DNA from: Verrucomicrobiaceae bacterium
Lineage (GTDB): Bacteria > Verrucomicrobiota > Verrucomicrobiia > Verrucomicrobiales > Verrucomicrobiaceae
DNA: 64,000 nt
Direction of reading: 5' to 3'
Assembly (NCBI GenBank): GCA_027490195.1
Contig: JAIXYN010000085.1
Location: 310,001-374,000 of the forward strand
Numbering within the stretch: position 1 is the stretch's first letter; every line of letters starts with the position of its first letter. The notes beneath the pieces were generated by a model. It was not told where the DNA came from and made no database searches. It saw nothing but the letters and a program-made list of their open reading frames with translations. The position numbers were made by a program, and so were the translations under genes. Positions 54,589-64,000 of this stretch are shown one piece after another.

Positions 54589-55452
54589 TTAACGTCTCGC
54601 CCGCTCCTTCGCAATCACCTCACGAATGTGCTCCATCCGATTCGCAGGATTCGGATGCGAACTCATGAAGTCAGAGCGGCTTGAACCACCGCTCACCTGG
54701 GCCAAGATCTCCATCACACCAATCAGCGCTTCTGGATTGTAACCCGCCTGCACCATGAACCGCACGCCGAGTGCATCCGATTCCGATTCGTCATCCCGGC
54801 TGAACTTCATCACGCGCCATTGCGCCACCATGTTGGCCATCTGCGCCCCCGAGTTGTTGTGCCCGTCGGAAAGCAGCACGCCAAGCCCCTGCGCCAGACC
54901 GCTCCAGAGCCGGGAATTCGCCATCTGCTCGTTGGAGTGACGGCCCACCACGTGCCCCATCTCATGCCCCAGCACACCCGCGAGCTGGTCTTCAGATTTC
55001 AGGCGGTGAAACAACGCCTCGGTGATGAAAATCTGCCCACCGGGCAGGGCAAACGCGTTCACCGTCTCGGTGTCGGCCAGCAGATGAAACTCAAATTGAT
55101 ACGAGGTCTCCCTTGCTGCCGTGGAGGCGATCAAGCGTGCGCCCACCCGGTCCACCAGTTCCCGCCCATTGGTATCACGTGAGAGCCCACCACTTTCCCG
55201 GATCATCTGCGGCGCAGATTGCAGACCTAGTGCGATCTCCTCCTGCGGTGTAGCCAGCGCAAGTGCCTGCTTCCGGCCGGTGAACTCATTTTGATAGGAG
55301 GTGGTGGAGATCCAATGGTAAAGCAATGAACCAACAATGATGAGCAACCCCAGGATGATGCGCGGGTTGATGCCCGGGCCGCTGCCTCTGCGGTCGTCCC
55401 CAAAAAAGGAGATTCGCTTGAGAGATAAGAATCGGTGAAGCGTGGAGATCAT
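54589..55452 (-). CDS. M48-family zinc metallopeptidase
   Basis: The 287-residue protein has one N-terminal membrane segment (INPRIILGLLIIVGSLLYHW, about 28-47) and an M48 peptidase domain with the zinc motif HEMGH (163-167). The third ligand lies in the DDESESDALGVRFM helix. PGGQIFITEALF and the C-terminal SSHPNPANRMEHI are also family signatures. Periplasmic M48 enzymes such as BepA/LoiP act in envelope protein quality control. Its stop codon is 1 bp from that of the convergent sulfatase gene. Confidence 0.94.
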   Translation of the reverse strand: MISTLHRFLSLKRISFFGDDRRGSGPGINPRIILGLLIIVGSLLYHWISTTSYQNEFTGRKQALALATPQEEIALGLQSAPQMIRESGGLSRDTNGRELVDRVGARLIASTAARETSYQFEFHLLADTETVNAFALPGGQIFITEALFHRLKSEDQLAGVLGHEMGHVVGRHSNEQMANSRLWSGLAQGLGVLLSDGHNNSGAQMANMVAQWRVMKFSRDDESESDALGVRFMVQAGYNPEALIGVMEILAQVSGGSSRSDFMSSHPNPANRMEHIREVIAKERARR

Positions 55453-55514
55453 GGATCGCCTTATACTTCATGGAAAAATCTTGAGCCAGCAGGTATTTTG
55501 CGGCATTGCACGTC

Positions 55515-56705
55515 ATGTCATTGTTTCAAGAGCATGATCAGACGGTGGATTGGGGCCGCAAAGGCTCGCAGGCAGTTGTGACGCTGGCGTGTCTTTTTGT
55601 GGTCCTGACCGGCATGAAGATCGCCGCCAATGTCCTGGTCCCCATCGTCTATGCCTTTTTCCTCGCGGTGCTAAGCTACCCGATGGTGCGCTGGCTGCGG
55701 CGGCATAAGGTCCCCGCCGGCCTCGCGCTGGGCATCACGATGCTCATGAATCTGGGTATCCTCGCGGGCATGGTCACTGTAGGTGTGCGTTTGCTCTTCA
55801 GCTTCTGGAGAGATCTGCCGCATTATCTCCGTGGCCTGGAAAAGTATTCCAATGATCTCGGAGCTTGGCTTGAACTCAAGGGCGTCGCTGATGCCAAGAC
55901 CGCCGTGACCGGCATCTTCGACTGGAACACGCTCATCGGTTACGCCACCAAGCAGGATGTGATGGGAAATCTCACCGGATTGCTCGGCACCACCTTCGGC
56001 ACCCTGGCAACTTTCCTCGCCAGCCTGATCATGATCATCATCGTCATGATGTTCATCCTCATGGAAGCCCACGGCACCCAGAGCCGTTTGCATGCCGTCC
56101 ATCTATCCGGCGGACCAGATCTCACAGGCCTCATGCGCAGCGCGGACGACATCCAGAAATATCTCGGCGTCAAAACACTCATCAGCGCGCTCACCGGCCT
56201 GATGGCAGGCTTCTGGTGCTGGTTCTTCGACCTCCACTACCCGCTGCTGTGGGCGCTGCTGGCGTTCTTGTTCAACTACATTCCCGCCGTCGGCAGCACC
56301 GCCGCCTGCGTGCCTGCCATTGTGGAGGCACTGGTGCAGCACGGCCCCGGCACTGCCGTCTTCGTCGCCATCGGCTACGGCGGCATCAATTTCTTCCTCG
56401 ATAACTTCGTGCAGCCTACCATGCTTGGCAATCGCTTCGGCATCTCGCCCCTGGTGGTCATTCTCTCCGTCATCTTCTGGGGCTGGCTCTGGGGCCCGCT
56501 AGGCATGTTTCTGGCCGTGCCTCTCACCATGGTCCTCAAGGTGCTGCTCGACAACAACACCGAATTCAAATGGATCTCCGTCGCCATGTCCAAGAAGAAA
56601 GTGCGTCATGGAGAAGTGGAAGTAGCAGGCTATGACCTGCAAATGAGCGAGGACGAAACGATCGGCAGCGGCGCGAGCACGGAGATTCCGGGACGGGAGA
56701 AGTAA
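55515..56705 (+). CDS. AI-2E family permease (TqsA/YdiK-like)
   Basis: The 396-residue integral membrane protein has the layout of the AI-2E family: two helices, a periplasmic part, and a C-terminal block of helices. Family stretches are ANVLVPIVYAFFLAVLSYPMVRWL, LLWALLAFLFNYIPAVGSTAA and LDNFVQPTMLGNRFGISPLVVILS. Members export small molecules or ions; only some carry autoinducer-2, so substrate cannot be assigned. I start at the ATG at 55515 instead of a TTG three codons upstream. A hydrophilic tail of about 40 residues follows the last helix. It is divergent from the M48 gene. Confidence 0.9.
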   Translation: MSLFQEHDQTVDWGRKGSQAVVTLACLFVVLTGMKIAANVLVPIVYAFFLAVLSYPMVRWLRRHKVPAGLALGITMLMNLGILAGMVTVGVRLLFSFWRDLPHYLRGLEKYSNDLGAWLELKGVADAKTAVTGIFDWNTLIGYATKQDVMGNLTGLLGTTFGTLATFLASLIMIIIVMMFILMEAHGTQSRLHAVHLSGGPDLTGLMRSADDIQKYLGVKTLISALTGLMAGFWCWFFDLHYPLLWALLAFLFNYIPAVGSTAACVPAIVEALVQHGPGTAVFVAIGYGGINFFLDNFVQPTMLGNRFGISPLVVILSVIFWGWLWGPLGMFLAVPLTMVLKVLLDNNTEFKWISVAMSKKKVRHGEVEVAGYDLQMSEDETIGSGASTEIPGREK

Positions 56706-56899
56706 GTCGTTTCATCAGAGTTGGGCAGCACAACTGTGCCACATCGACCTTTTGATTGCGACAGCGATGCACTCAACAGGTGCCCTCTAGGCGTATCTAA
56801 AGCGCCCCAACCTAGACAAATCAAGCGTAGCAGCCCACGCCGCGGCTGTGGCATGCTTCCAGCAAGAGAGTCAGAGAAACAACCCTTCTCCCACCAACC
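56706..56899. other. Upstream region of clpB
   Basis: These 194 bases hold no gene. I find neither a CIRCE element (TTAGCACTC-N9-GAGTGCTAA) nor a clear heat-shock sigma factor promoter, so how clpB is induced cannot be told from the sequence. Confidence 0.4.
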
Positions 56900-59485
<2,586 letters not shown>

Positions 59486-59498
59486 AGTAACGAGGAAT

Positions 59499-59933
59499 TC
59501 ATCCGCCTCGTCGCTTGCAGCAAACACACTCCGCAGCAGCCCCAAAGACTATTCCAAGTACGTACGCCAGCAAATCCGGGGCATTGAAAGTCGAACCAAG
59601 AACAAGCCGCCCAGGCAGGCTGCTGCGGAGTTGGTCGAGCCAAGGAACATGATACAATTGCGAAAACTCAATTCCCCATGCAAAGCCAAGGGCGATCAGC
59701 GTGATCTGCAATGTGGACGCGTGCCGAAAGCATAGCCCTGCCCCCAAAAAGATGGCCAGCGCCCACAGCGCATCACCTCCGTATTTGGAGAGAAAAGGCG
59801 ACAGGGGCAGATAGCGGGATCTCCACAACAGGCCTGCACCAAGAACCAGCGCAAGCAGCACAGTTTGCAAAAGCCGATTGCGGCAAATTGTTTCTGTCAT
59901 GTCCCTCGGCCTGGTATCCATGAACAGCGACAT
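59499..59933 (-). CDS. DUF2809 family membrane protein
   Basis: The protein of up to 144 residues has four hydrophobic helices. It carries the family sequences SKYGGDALWALAIFLGAGL, IEFSQLYHVPWLDQLRSSLPGRLVLGSTFNAPDLLAYVLG and a C-terminal Cys-rich end. Function is unknown. Three in-frame ATGs at 59933, 59921 and 59900 are possible starts; GGGAGGA lies directly before the first and too far from the second, while the third has GAGGGA close by. It ends 13 bp from the convergent clpB stop. Confidence 0.82.
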   Translation of the reverse strand: MSLFMDTRPRDMTETICRNRLLQTVLLALVLGAGLLWRSRYLPLSPFLSKYGGDALWALAIFLGAGLCFRHASTLQITLIALGFAWGIEFSQLYHVPWLDQLRSSLPGRLVLGSTFNAPDLLAYVLGIVFGAAAECVCCKRRGG

Positions 59934-59945
59934 TCCTCCCAGTCT

Positions 59946-60674
59946 CTACGAGGTCCGCTTCCTGCCCGCCCGCTTCGGCTTCTCAGGCACCAGCGTCATC
60001 TGCGGCGTCACCTTGATCCCCATCCGCTTGTAGTAGTCGAGCATCTTCTCCGTGGCTACGCGGCCAGCTTCGAGGCCAATGCGAACCATCTCCGACATTT
60101 CCTGCGGCGGAACTTCCTGAAGTCTGTTGGAGGCGAGCATGGTTTGAAGTTGTTCGAGGGTGTGCTTGCTACTGTCAGCAATTCGCTGGGGGGGCGGTGA
60201 GGCATTGTCCCACAACACCCACTCGTCGGCAAGCGGCACATAATCCTCGATGAAATGCCTGCGGCTGCGGTCAAAACGGCGGCGAATATCATCCTCCGGA
60301 ACGTCATGGCCGCCAATTCTCACCCGCAAGCCAACGCGCCCAACCGCCTGATCCCCAGAACCAATGCGGATGTAATGCAGCAGGAAGCGATAGCCCTGCG
60401 CCTTCGCCTCTCGAATCATGGCAACATACGTTTTACCGCTGAGCGTGGACTCAATCGCAAAGCTCGCCTTGGCCGCGATCAAGCCACGCGCTTCCTCAAT
60501 CAACAGCCGCCCCGCCTTGAAGGCCGTGAGGCTCGGATCCAGCGGCGAAAGCCCCCGAGCGATCTCATCCGCATTGAGAAATCGCATAAGGCCAAGCCTC
60601 GGCAGCAGCTCCCGGGCGAGCGTTGTTTTACCTGCCCCATTGCAGCCACCAAGAATGCAGAGTGTCGGTGTCAT
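59946..60674 (-). CDS. Zeta-toxin-like P-loop kinase (orphan)
   Basis: The 242-residue protein has a P-loop near its start (GGCNGAGKTT, 9-18), then LNADEIARGLSP and FAIESTLSGKTYV, the Asp and Glu motifs of zeta toxin/COG4185 kinases, and later Arg-rich GLRVRIGGHDVPEDDIRRRF. Zeta toxins phosphorylate UDP-N-acetylglucosamine, but many chromosomal relatives have no such proven role. No epsilon-type antitoxin gene is adjacent. A helical C-terminal extension (about 185-242) exceeds the core. Its start overlaps the stop of the flavodoxin gene in an ATGA. Confidence 0.85.
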   Translation of the reverse strand: MTPTLCILGGCNGAGKTTLARELLPRLGLMRFLNADEIARGLSPLDPSLTAFKAGRLLIEEARGLIAAKASFAIESTLSGKTYVAMIREAKAQGYRFLLHYIRIGSGDQAVGRVGLRVRIGGHDVPEDDIRRRFDRSRRHFIEDYVPLADEWVLWDNASPPPQRIADSSKHTLEQLQTMLASNRLQEVPPQEMSEMVRIGLEAGRVATEKMLDYYKRMGIKVTPQMTLVPEKPKRAGRKRTS

Positions 60675-61258
60675 GACGGTTTAGTATGATCTTCCACAAA
60701 ATCACTCGGACACAACCGCTTCACCGCCTTCGTCAGCGGATTCTGATCCTTGCGCCCATGCACATACAGCGCCGTCCATTCGGCCAGCCGACGCCCCATA
60801 ATGCGACAAGCCTCCTTCGTCTCCTCCTCACGCGGTGCCTTGGAGGCCACCGCCCCATAATGCAGCGTCATCTTCTTGCCTGAGTAATCCGTGACCCCAA
60901 AGACCAGAAACCCAAAGTTCATCAGCACCGTGAGAATGGACTGACACGCAAGCTCCATACCCCCGCCCCAGCCACCCGCGCTGCTGAAGGCACACGCAAT
61001 CTTGCCATCCACCTCCAGCCACTTGTCCGCCATCGTCTCGTCCCAAAAGCGCTTCATCTTCCACGACAGAATCCCCATGTTCGTCGGACTGCCCACCGCG
61101 AGGCCGTCGCACCACACCACATCCTCCGCCGTCGCCTCATCCACATGCCTCACCCGCACCTCAGTCTCCGGCACCTGCCCCGCCCCTTCCGCCACCAGCT
61201 TAGCCATCTTCGCGACATTGCCGCTGCGGGAATCATAAAGGACAAGGATTTGGTTCAT
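60671..61258 (-). CDS. Flavodoxin / NAD(P)H:quinone oxidoreductase-like protein
   Basis: The 195-residue protein is an FMN-binding flavodoxin fold. ILVLYDSRSGNVAKMAKLVAEGA is the phosphate-binding loop (here with SRSGN), and GLAVGSPTNMGILSWKMKRFWDE and AFSSAGGWGGGMELA are the isoalloxazine loops of WrbA-type and related enzymes. It probably reduces quinones or carries electrons. I start at the ATG at 61258; a GTG three codons upstream is less likely. The 4-bp overlap with the zeta-like gene implies translational coupling; their functional link is unknown. Confidence 0.88.
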   Translation of the reverse strand: MNQILVLYDSRSGNVAKMAKLVAEGAGQVPETEVRVRHVDEATAEDVVWCDGLAVGSPTNMGILSWKMKRFWDETMADKWLEVDGKIACAFSSAGGWGGGMELACQSILTVLMNFGFLVFGVTDYSGKKMTLHYGAVASKAPREEETKEACRIMGRRLAEWTALYVHGRKDQNPLTKAVKRLCPSDFVEDHTKPS

Positions 61259-61270
61259 GGGTGCCACGAT

Positions 61271-61948
61271 TCAACATCCCCGCGCCAGCTTCCGCAAGTA
61301 TTCCAACTGCCTCTCGGGCGGCGCCCCATCCGAATGGCACGGCAGCACACCCTCAAGCGGCAGCGCCAGCGCACGATGAATGCTGTGCCGCGCCTCGGCG
61401 TTATCTTGATTCAGATACGCCGGAGCAATCTGCGGCCCGAGGCCAAAAGTGGCAAAAAGGTCCCCGCTAAACAGCAGCCGATGTTTAGCCGAGTAGTACC
61501 CGCAGTGTCCATGCGTATGCCCGGGCAATGCCACCACGCGAAGACCACCCCAAACCGGTATTTCATCACCATCCTTGAGTAAACGATCCGGCTTAAACGA
61601 AGGCTGCCTCAACAGTCGCCGCCCCACCCATTCAGCCACGCCTGCAACACGTCCGAACCCGGTGTAATGCGCACGATTCTCATAGTGCTCCAGATCACGC
61701 TCCGGTCCGGAAATCCACGCTCCGTGCTGTGCAGCCAGTGCAGGCGCATTCCGCACATGATCCAGATGGCCATGCGTGAGCAGGATGCCTCGAATCGGCA
61801 GCGTATCCCAACCACGTGCCACCAGCGCCGCATGCAATGCCCGCTGCCCGCCAATAAAGCCGGTGTCGATGAGATAAAGTCCCTCACCATCCCGCAGGAC
61901 GAAAAACTGCACGATGAACGTGCGGACGATGAGCAGATCAGGAGGCAT
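61271..61948 (-). CDS. Metallo-beta-lactamase-fold hydrolase
   Basis: The 225-residue protein has the zinc-binding motif THGHLDHVRN (His59, His61, Asp63, His64), a following PGHTHGHCGYY (third His) and a LFSGDLF Asp bridge, so the dinuclear metal site looks complete. It starts MPPDLLIVRTFIVQFFVL after a good GGAGG. The upstream GTG at 61960 is less likely. MBL-fold enzymes of this kind hydrolyse thioesters, lactones or related esters; substrate is not readable. It is 12 bp upstream of the flavodoxin gene on the same strand. Confidence 0.88.
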   Translation of the reverse strand: MPPDLLIVRTFIVQFFVLRDGEGLYLIDTGFIGGQRALHAALVARGWDTLPIRGILLTHGHLDHVRNAPALAAQHGAWISGPERDLEHYENRAHYTGFGRVAGVAEWVGRRLLRQPSFKPDRLLKDGDEIPVWGGLRVVALPGHTHGHCGYYSAKHRLLFSGDLFATFGLGPQIAPAYLNQDNAEARHSIHRALALPLEGVLPCHSDGAPPERQLEYLRKLARGC

Positions 61949-62010
61949 GCAGACCTGCACACGCTAGAGAGCCTCTTTTCCTGAAGCAACCCGCGAGTTC
62001 CTGCGTTTGG

Positions 62011-63453
62011 ATGGAACTCATGAAGTCGTTATTCATCCTCACCTTGCTTCTCCTCGGCACCTTCGCCCACGCCGCAGACAAGCCCAACATCATCTACATC
62101 CTGGCCGATGACATGGGCTACGGCGACGCTGGCTGCTTCGGCCAAAAGACCCTCACCACCCCCAATCTCGACAAGATGGCCGCTGAGGGCATGAAGTTCA
62201 CGCGCCACTACGCCGGCTGCACCGTATGCGCCCCATCACGCTGCGTGCTGATGACCGGCCTCCACACCGGCCACTGCCGCGTGCGCGGAAATGGCGAAGG
62301 GCATATCCCGGACGAAGACGTCACCTTGCCCAAACTGCTCAAGACCGCAGGCTACCACACCGCCTGCATCGGCAAATACGGCCTCGGCAAACCGCTGCCT
62401 CTGGACGACCCCCAGCGGAAAGGCTTCGATGAATTCTTCGGCTACGCAGGCACCAGCCACGCTCACAATTTCTACACCAAGGCCCTCGTTCGAAACGGCA
62501 AGATCGTGGACCTGCCAAACTCCGTCATCCCCGGCTCATTCAAGGATGCCCAAGATTATTCCGACAGCGATCTCGTCGGCACCGGCGTGGCCCCGCTGGA
62601 CGGTCGCAAGGCCTGGGTCCCACAGCTGCTCTCCGACGATGTGCAGCGCTACCTCGGCGAGCGTGCGAAGGCAAAGGAACCCTTCTTCCTCTACTACGCC
62701 TTCAACATCCCCCACGCCAACAACGAAGCCGGCAAGAGCTCCCCCTTGGGCCACGGCCTCGAATCCCCCGACTACGGCGAATTCAAAGACAAGGACTGGC
62801 CCGCCGCAGAAAAAGGCTTCGCCCAGTTCATGCGCTTCCTCGACAACGATGTCGGCAAAATCCTCTCCCGCCTCAAGGAACTCGGCCTCGCCGAAAACAC
62901 CCTGGTCATGTTCTCCAGCGACAACGGCCCCCATCAGGAAGGCGGCCATCAAAGCGACTTCTTTAACAGCAATGGCGACTTCAAAGGCATCAAACGCGAC
63001 CTCACCGACGGCGGCATCCGCGAGCCCTTCATCGCCTGGTGGCCCGGCAAGGTCAAAGCAGGTGGGGTTAATGAACATGTGAGCGGCTTCCAGGATCTCC
63101 TGCCCACCGTGGCCGAGCTCAGCGGCGCGAAACTCACCGCCGAAACCGACGGCATCTCATTCGCTCCCACACTCCTCGGCCAAACAGGCCAGCAGCAGCA
63201 TTCGCATCTCTACTGGGCCTTCAACGAGCAAGGCGGTAAGCTCGCCGTGCTCAAGTGGCCCTGGAAACTGATCCATCACAACACCGGCACCGAGCCCAAG
63301 AACGGCAAAGCCAAGGGCAAACCCAAACCTCTCGAAAAGCTGCTCTACAATCTCGAAACCGACATCGGCGAAGTAACGAACCTCGCAGCCGAGAAGCCGG
63401 AGCTCGTCTCGGAACTCGAAAAGCTCATGCAGTCCTCATACCGCGCGCCGTAA
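62011..63453 (+). CDS. Secreted sulfatase with canonical CAPSR motif
   Basis: The 480-residue enzyme has a signal peptide (KSLFILTLLLLGTFAHAA), the metal-binding LADDMGYGDAG start (Asp33, Asp34) and the canonical formylglycine motif CAPSR at Cys73-Arg77. SSDNGPHQEGGH supplies later ligands. The Cys is converted to formylglycine by a maturase that is not in the window. The ATG at 62020 is an alternative start. It is divergent from the MBL-fold gene (62 bp). It differs clearly from the sulfatase at 53130-54587, so the two probably act on different sulfated glycans. Confidence 0.94.
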   Translation: MELMKSLFILTLLLLGTFAHAADKPNIIYILADDMGYGDAGCFGQKTLTTPNLDKMAAEGMKFTRHYAGCTVCAPSRCVLMTGLHTGHCRVRGNGEGHIPDEDVTLPKLLKTAGYHTACIGKYGLGKPLPLDDPQRKGFDEFFGYAGTSHAHNFYTKALVRNGKIVDLPNSVIPGSFKDAQDYSDSDLVGTGVAPLDGRKAWVPQLLSDDVQRYLGERAKAKEPFFLYYAFNIPHANNEAGKSSPLGHGLESPDYGEFKDKDWPAAEKGFAQFMRFLDNDVGKILSRLKELGLAENTLVMFSSDNGPHQEGGHQSDFFNSNGDFKGIKRDLTDGGIREPFIAWWPGKVKAGGVNEHVSGFQDLLPTVAELSGAKLTAETDGISFAPTLLGQTGQQQHSHLYWAFNEQGGKLAVLKWPWKLIHHNTGTEPKNGKAKGKPKPLEKLLYNLETDIGEVTNLAAEKPELVSELEKLMQSSYRAP

Positions 63454-63503
63454 AACCCCTCAGCCATGTTGAGACTTGCGCAATAGACTGACCACCTCGA
63501 CTT

Positions 63504-63563
63504 GAAGGCCAAGGGCCTTCCGAATTAAAGCGAAGGGTTGTCGAGCCTCAGCGAGGCTACCCT
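63504..63563. repeat. Two hairpins downstream of the sulfatase gene
   Basis: GAAGGCC-AAG-GGCCTTC (63504-63520) is a perfect 7-bp stem. AGCCTC-AGC-GAGGCT (63544-63558) is a perfect 6-bp stem that extends outward with AGGGT (63534-63538) and ACCCT (63559-63563). Both have the compact form of the other intergenic hairpins. The 253 bases from 63454 to 63706 contain no gene that I can support; the rest of the stretch is unremarkable. As the sulfatase and the DUF3592 gene converge here, termination is another possible role. Confidence 0.55.
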
Positions 63564-63706
63564 GGCACAGCCGCATCCTTCCGGGAAGCCAACCCAGAGC
63601 ATTCTTCACACGCCGTCTTCTCCAGCAGCGTCCGTCCGCCACTCCGCTACAGAAGGCTGTGTCCGCGCACACCCCAGGCCTTCACGCAAGCTCCGTTCAT
63701 GTCCCT

Positions 63707-64000
63707 CTACTGCCCGGCCCTCTTCAGTGCACCCCGCAGCATGCCAAAACCACCGAGCACAAACAGCAGCGGAAACCAGATGGAATACAAGGCTGCACGC
63801 GAGCCATGCTGCAGCACCGCCTCATCAGGCAACGCCGGATTCACCCAGCAGGTCTGAGTTGATCCCGTCGGATACTGCTGCTGCTTCTGCACAGCGTCAT
63901 CGAAATGCAGCGTCGGTGCAGACTCCACTTGGCGGATGCGCATGCTGCTGTGTTTGACACCATTCACCTCATACTCGTAGCGCACCTCCACCCGGTGCGC
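63707..64000 (-). CDS. DUF3592 domain protein, C-terminal part (runs off the window)
   Basis: The minus-strand frame is open from the window edge to a stop at 63707. It reads VEVRYEYEVNGVKHSSMRIRQ, then YPTGSTQTCWVNPALPDEAVLQHG, and ends with one membrane segment (IWFPLLFVLGGFGMLRG). This is the usual order at the end of DUF3592 membrane proteins, where the exported beta-domain precedes the last helix. The function of the family is unknown. The start codon lies outside the window; a GTG at 63991 is internal. Confidence 0.75.
   Translation of the reverse strand, partial: AHRVEVRYEYEVNGVKHSSMRIRQVESAPTLHFDDAVQKQQQYPTGSTQTCWVNPALPDEAVLQHGSRAALYSIWFPLLFVLGGFGMLRGALKRAGQ

Noticed and set aside
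56706-56899. CIRCE or heat-shock promoter for clpB
   Set aside because: A GCACTC is present near 56766, but the required inverted GAGTGC arm is missing.

Overview
The window looks like a chromosomal segment of a GC-rich, Gram-negative bacterium of the Planctomycetota-Verrucomicrobiota-Chlamydiota superphylum, most likely Verrucomicrobiota of the Prosthecobacter/Verrucomicrobium type. The taxonomic evidence is the coupled set of ECF sigma factor, cytochrome/DUF1549/DUF1553 protein and DUF1501 protein, two secreted sulfatases, a giant secreted TPR protein and many small intergenic hairpin elements. No rRNA, tRNA, CRISPR array, phage or intact insertion sequence was seen.

Layout. 1-7.5 kb: the 5' end of hflX, a lipoprotein, a PH-domain membrane protein, a Tat-exported TIM-barrel protein, clpX, an orphan pseudopilin-like protein, several hypotheticals, a hairpin-rich non-coding stretch (6087-6526) and a lipase-like hydrolase. 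7.5-13 kb: an RlpA lipoprotein, then an ECF sigma factor translationally coupled to a protein that joins an anti-sigma-like N-terminus to cytochrome c, DUF1549 and DUF1553 domains, followed by a DUF1501 protein. 13-24 kb (minus strand): two complete HME-type RND metal pumps and two TolC-type channels but only one periplasmic adaptor, with a small secreted protein between the pumps. 24-30 kb: two small secreted proteins, then a manganese module. In it a divergent MntR repressor faces an outer-membrane barrel gene and a four-gene Mn ABC importer across two TTAGCC-N2-GGCTAA type palindromes. 30-34 kb: trpS, rnr and a cysteine-cluster protein.

34-46 kb is one gene for a 3931-residue exported protein: TPR arrays first, then a C-terminal half with four divergent copies of a roughly 300-residue module that I do not recognise. 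46-56.7 kb holds a glycosyltransferase, Hsp33, an AraC regulator preceded by a strikingly symmetric array of GTTTGC half-sites, prfB with its programmed +1 frameshift, a short RecO, a secreted glutathione peroxidase, an ABC ATPase, a sulfatase, an M48 protease and an AI-2E-family permease. 56.9-64 kb holds clpB, a DUF2809 membrane protein, a zeta-toxin-like kinase overlapping a flavodoxin gene, a metallo-beta-lactamase-fold hydrolase, a second sulfatase and the 3' end of a DUF3592 gene.

The strongest candidates for new biology are the repeat module of the giant protein, the Mn-regulated outer-membrane barrel, the 87-bp GTTTGC dyad array, the sigma/anti-sigma/cytochrome module and the families of hairpin elements between genes.
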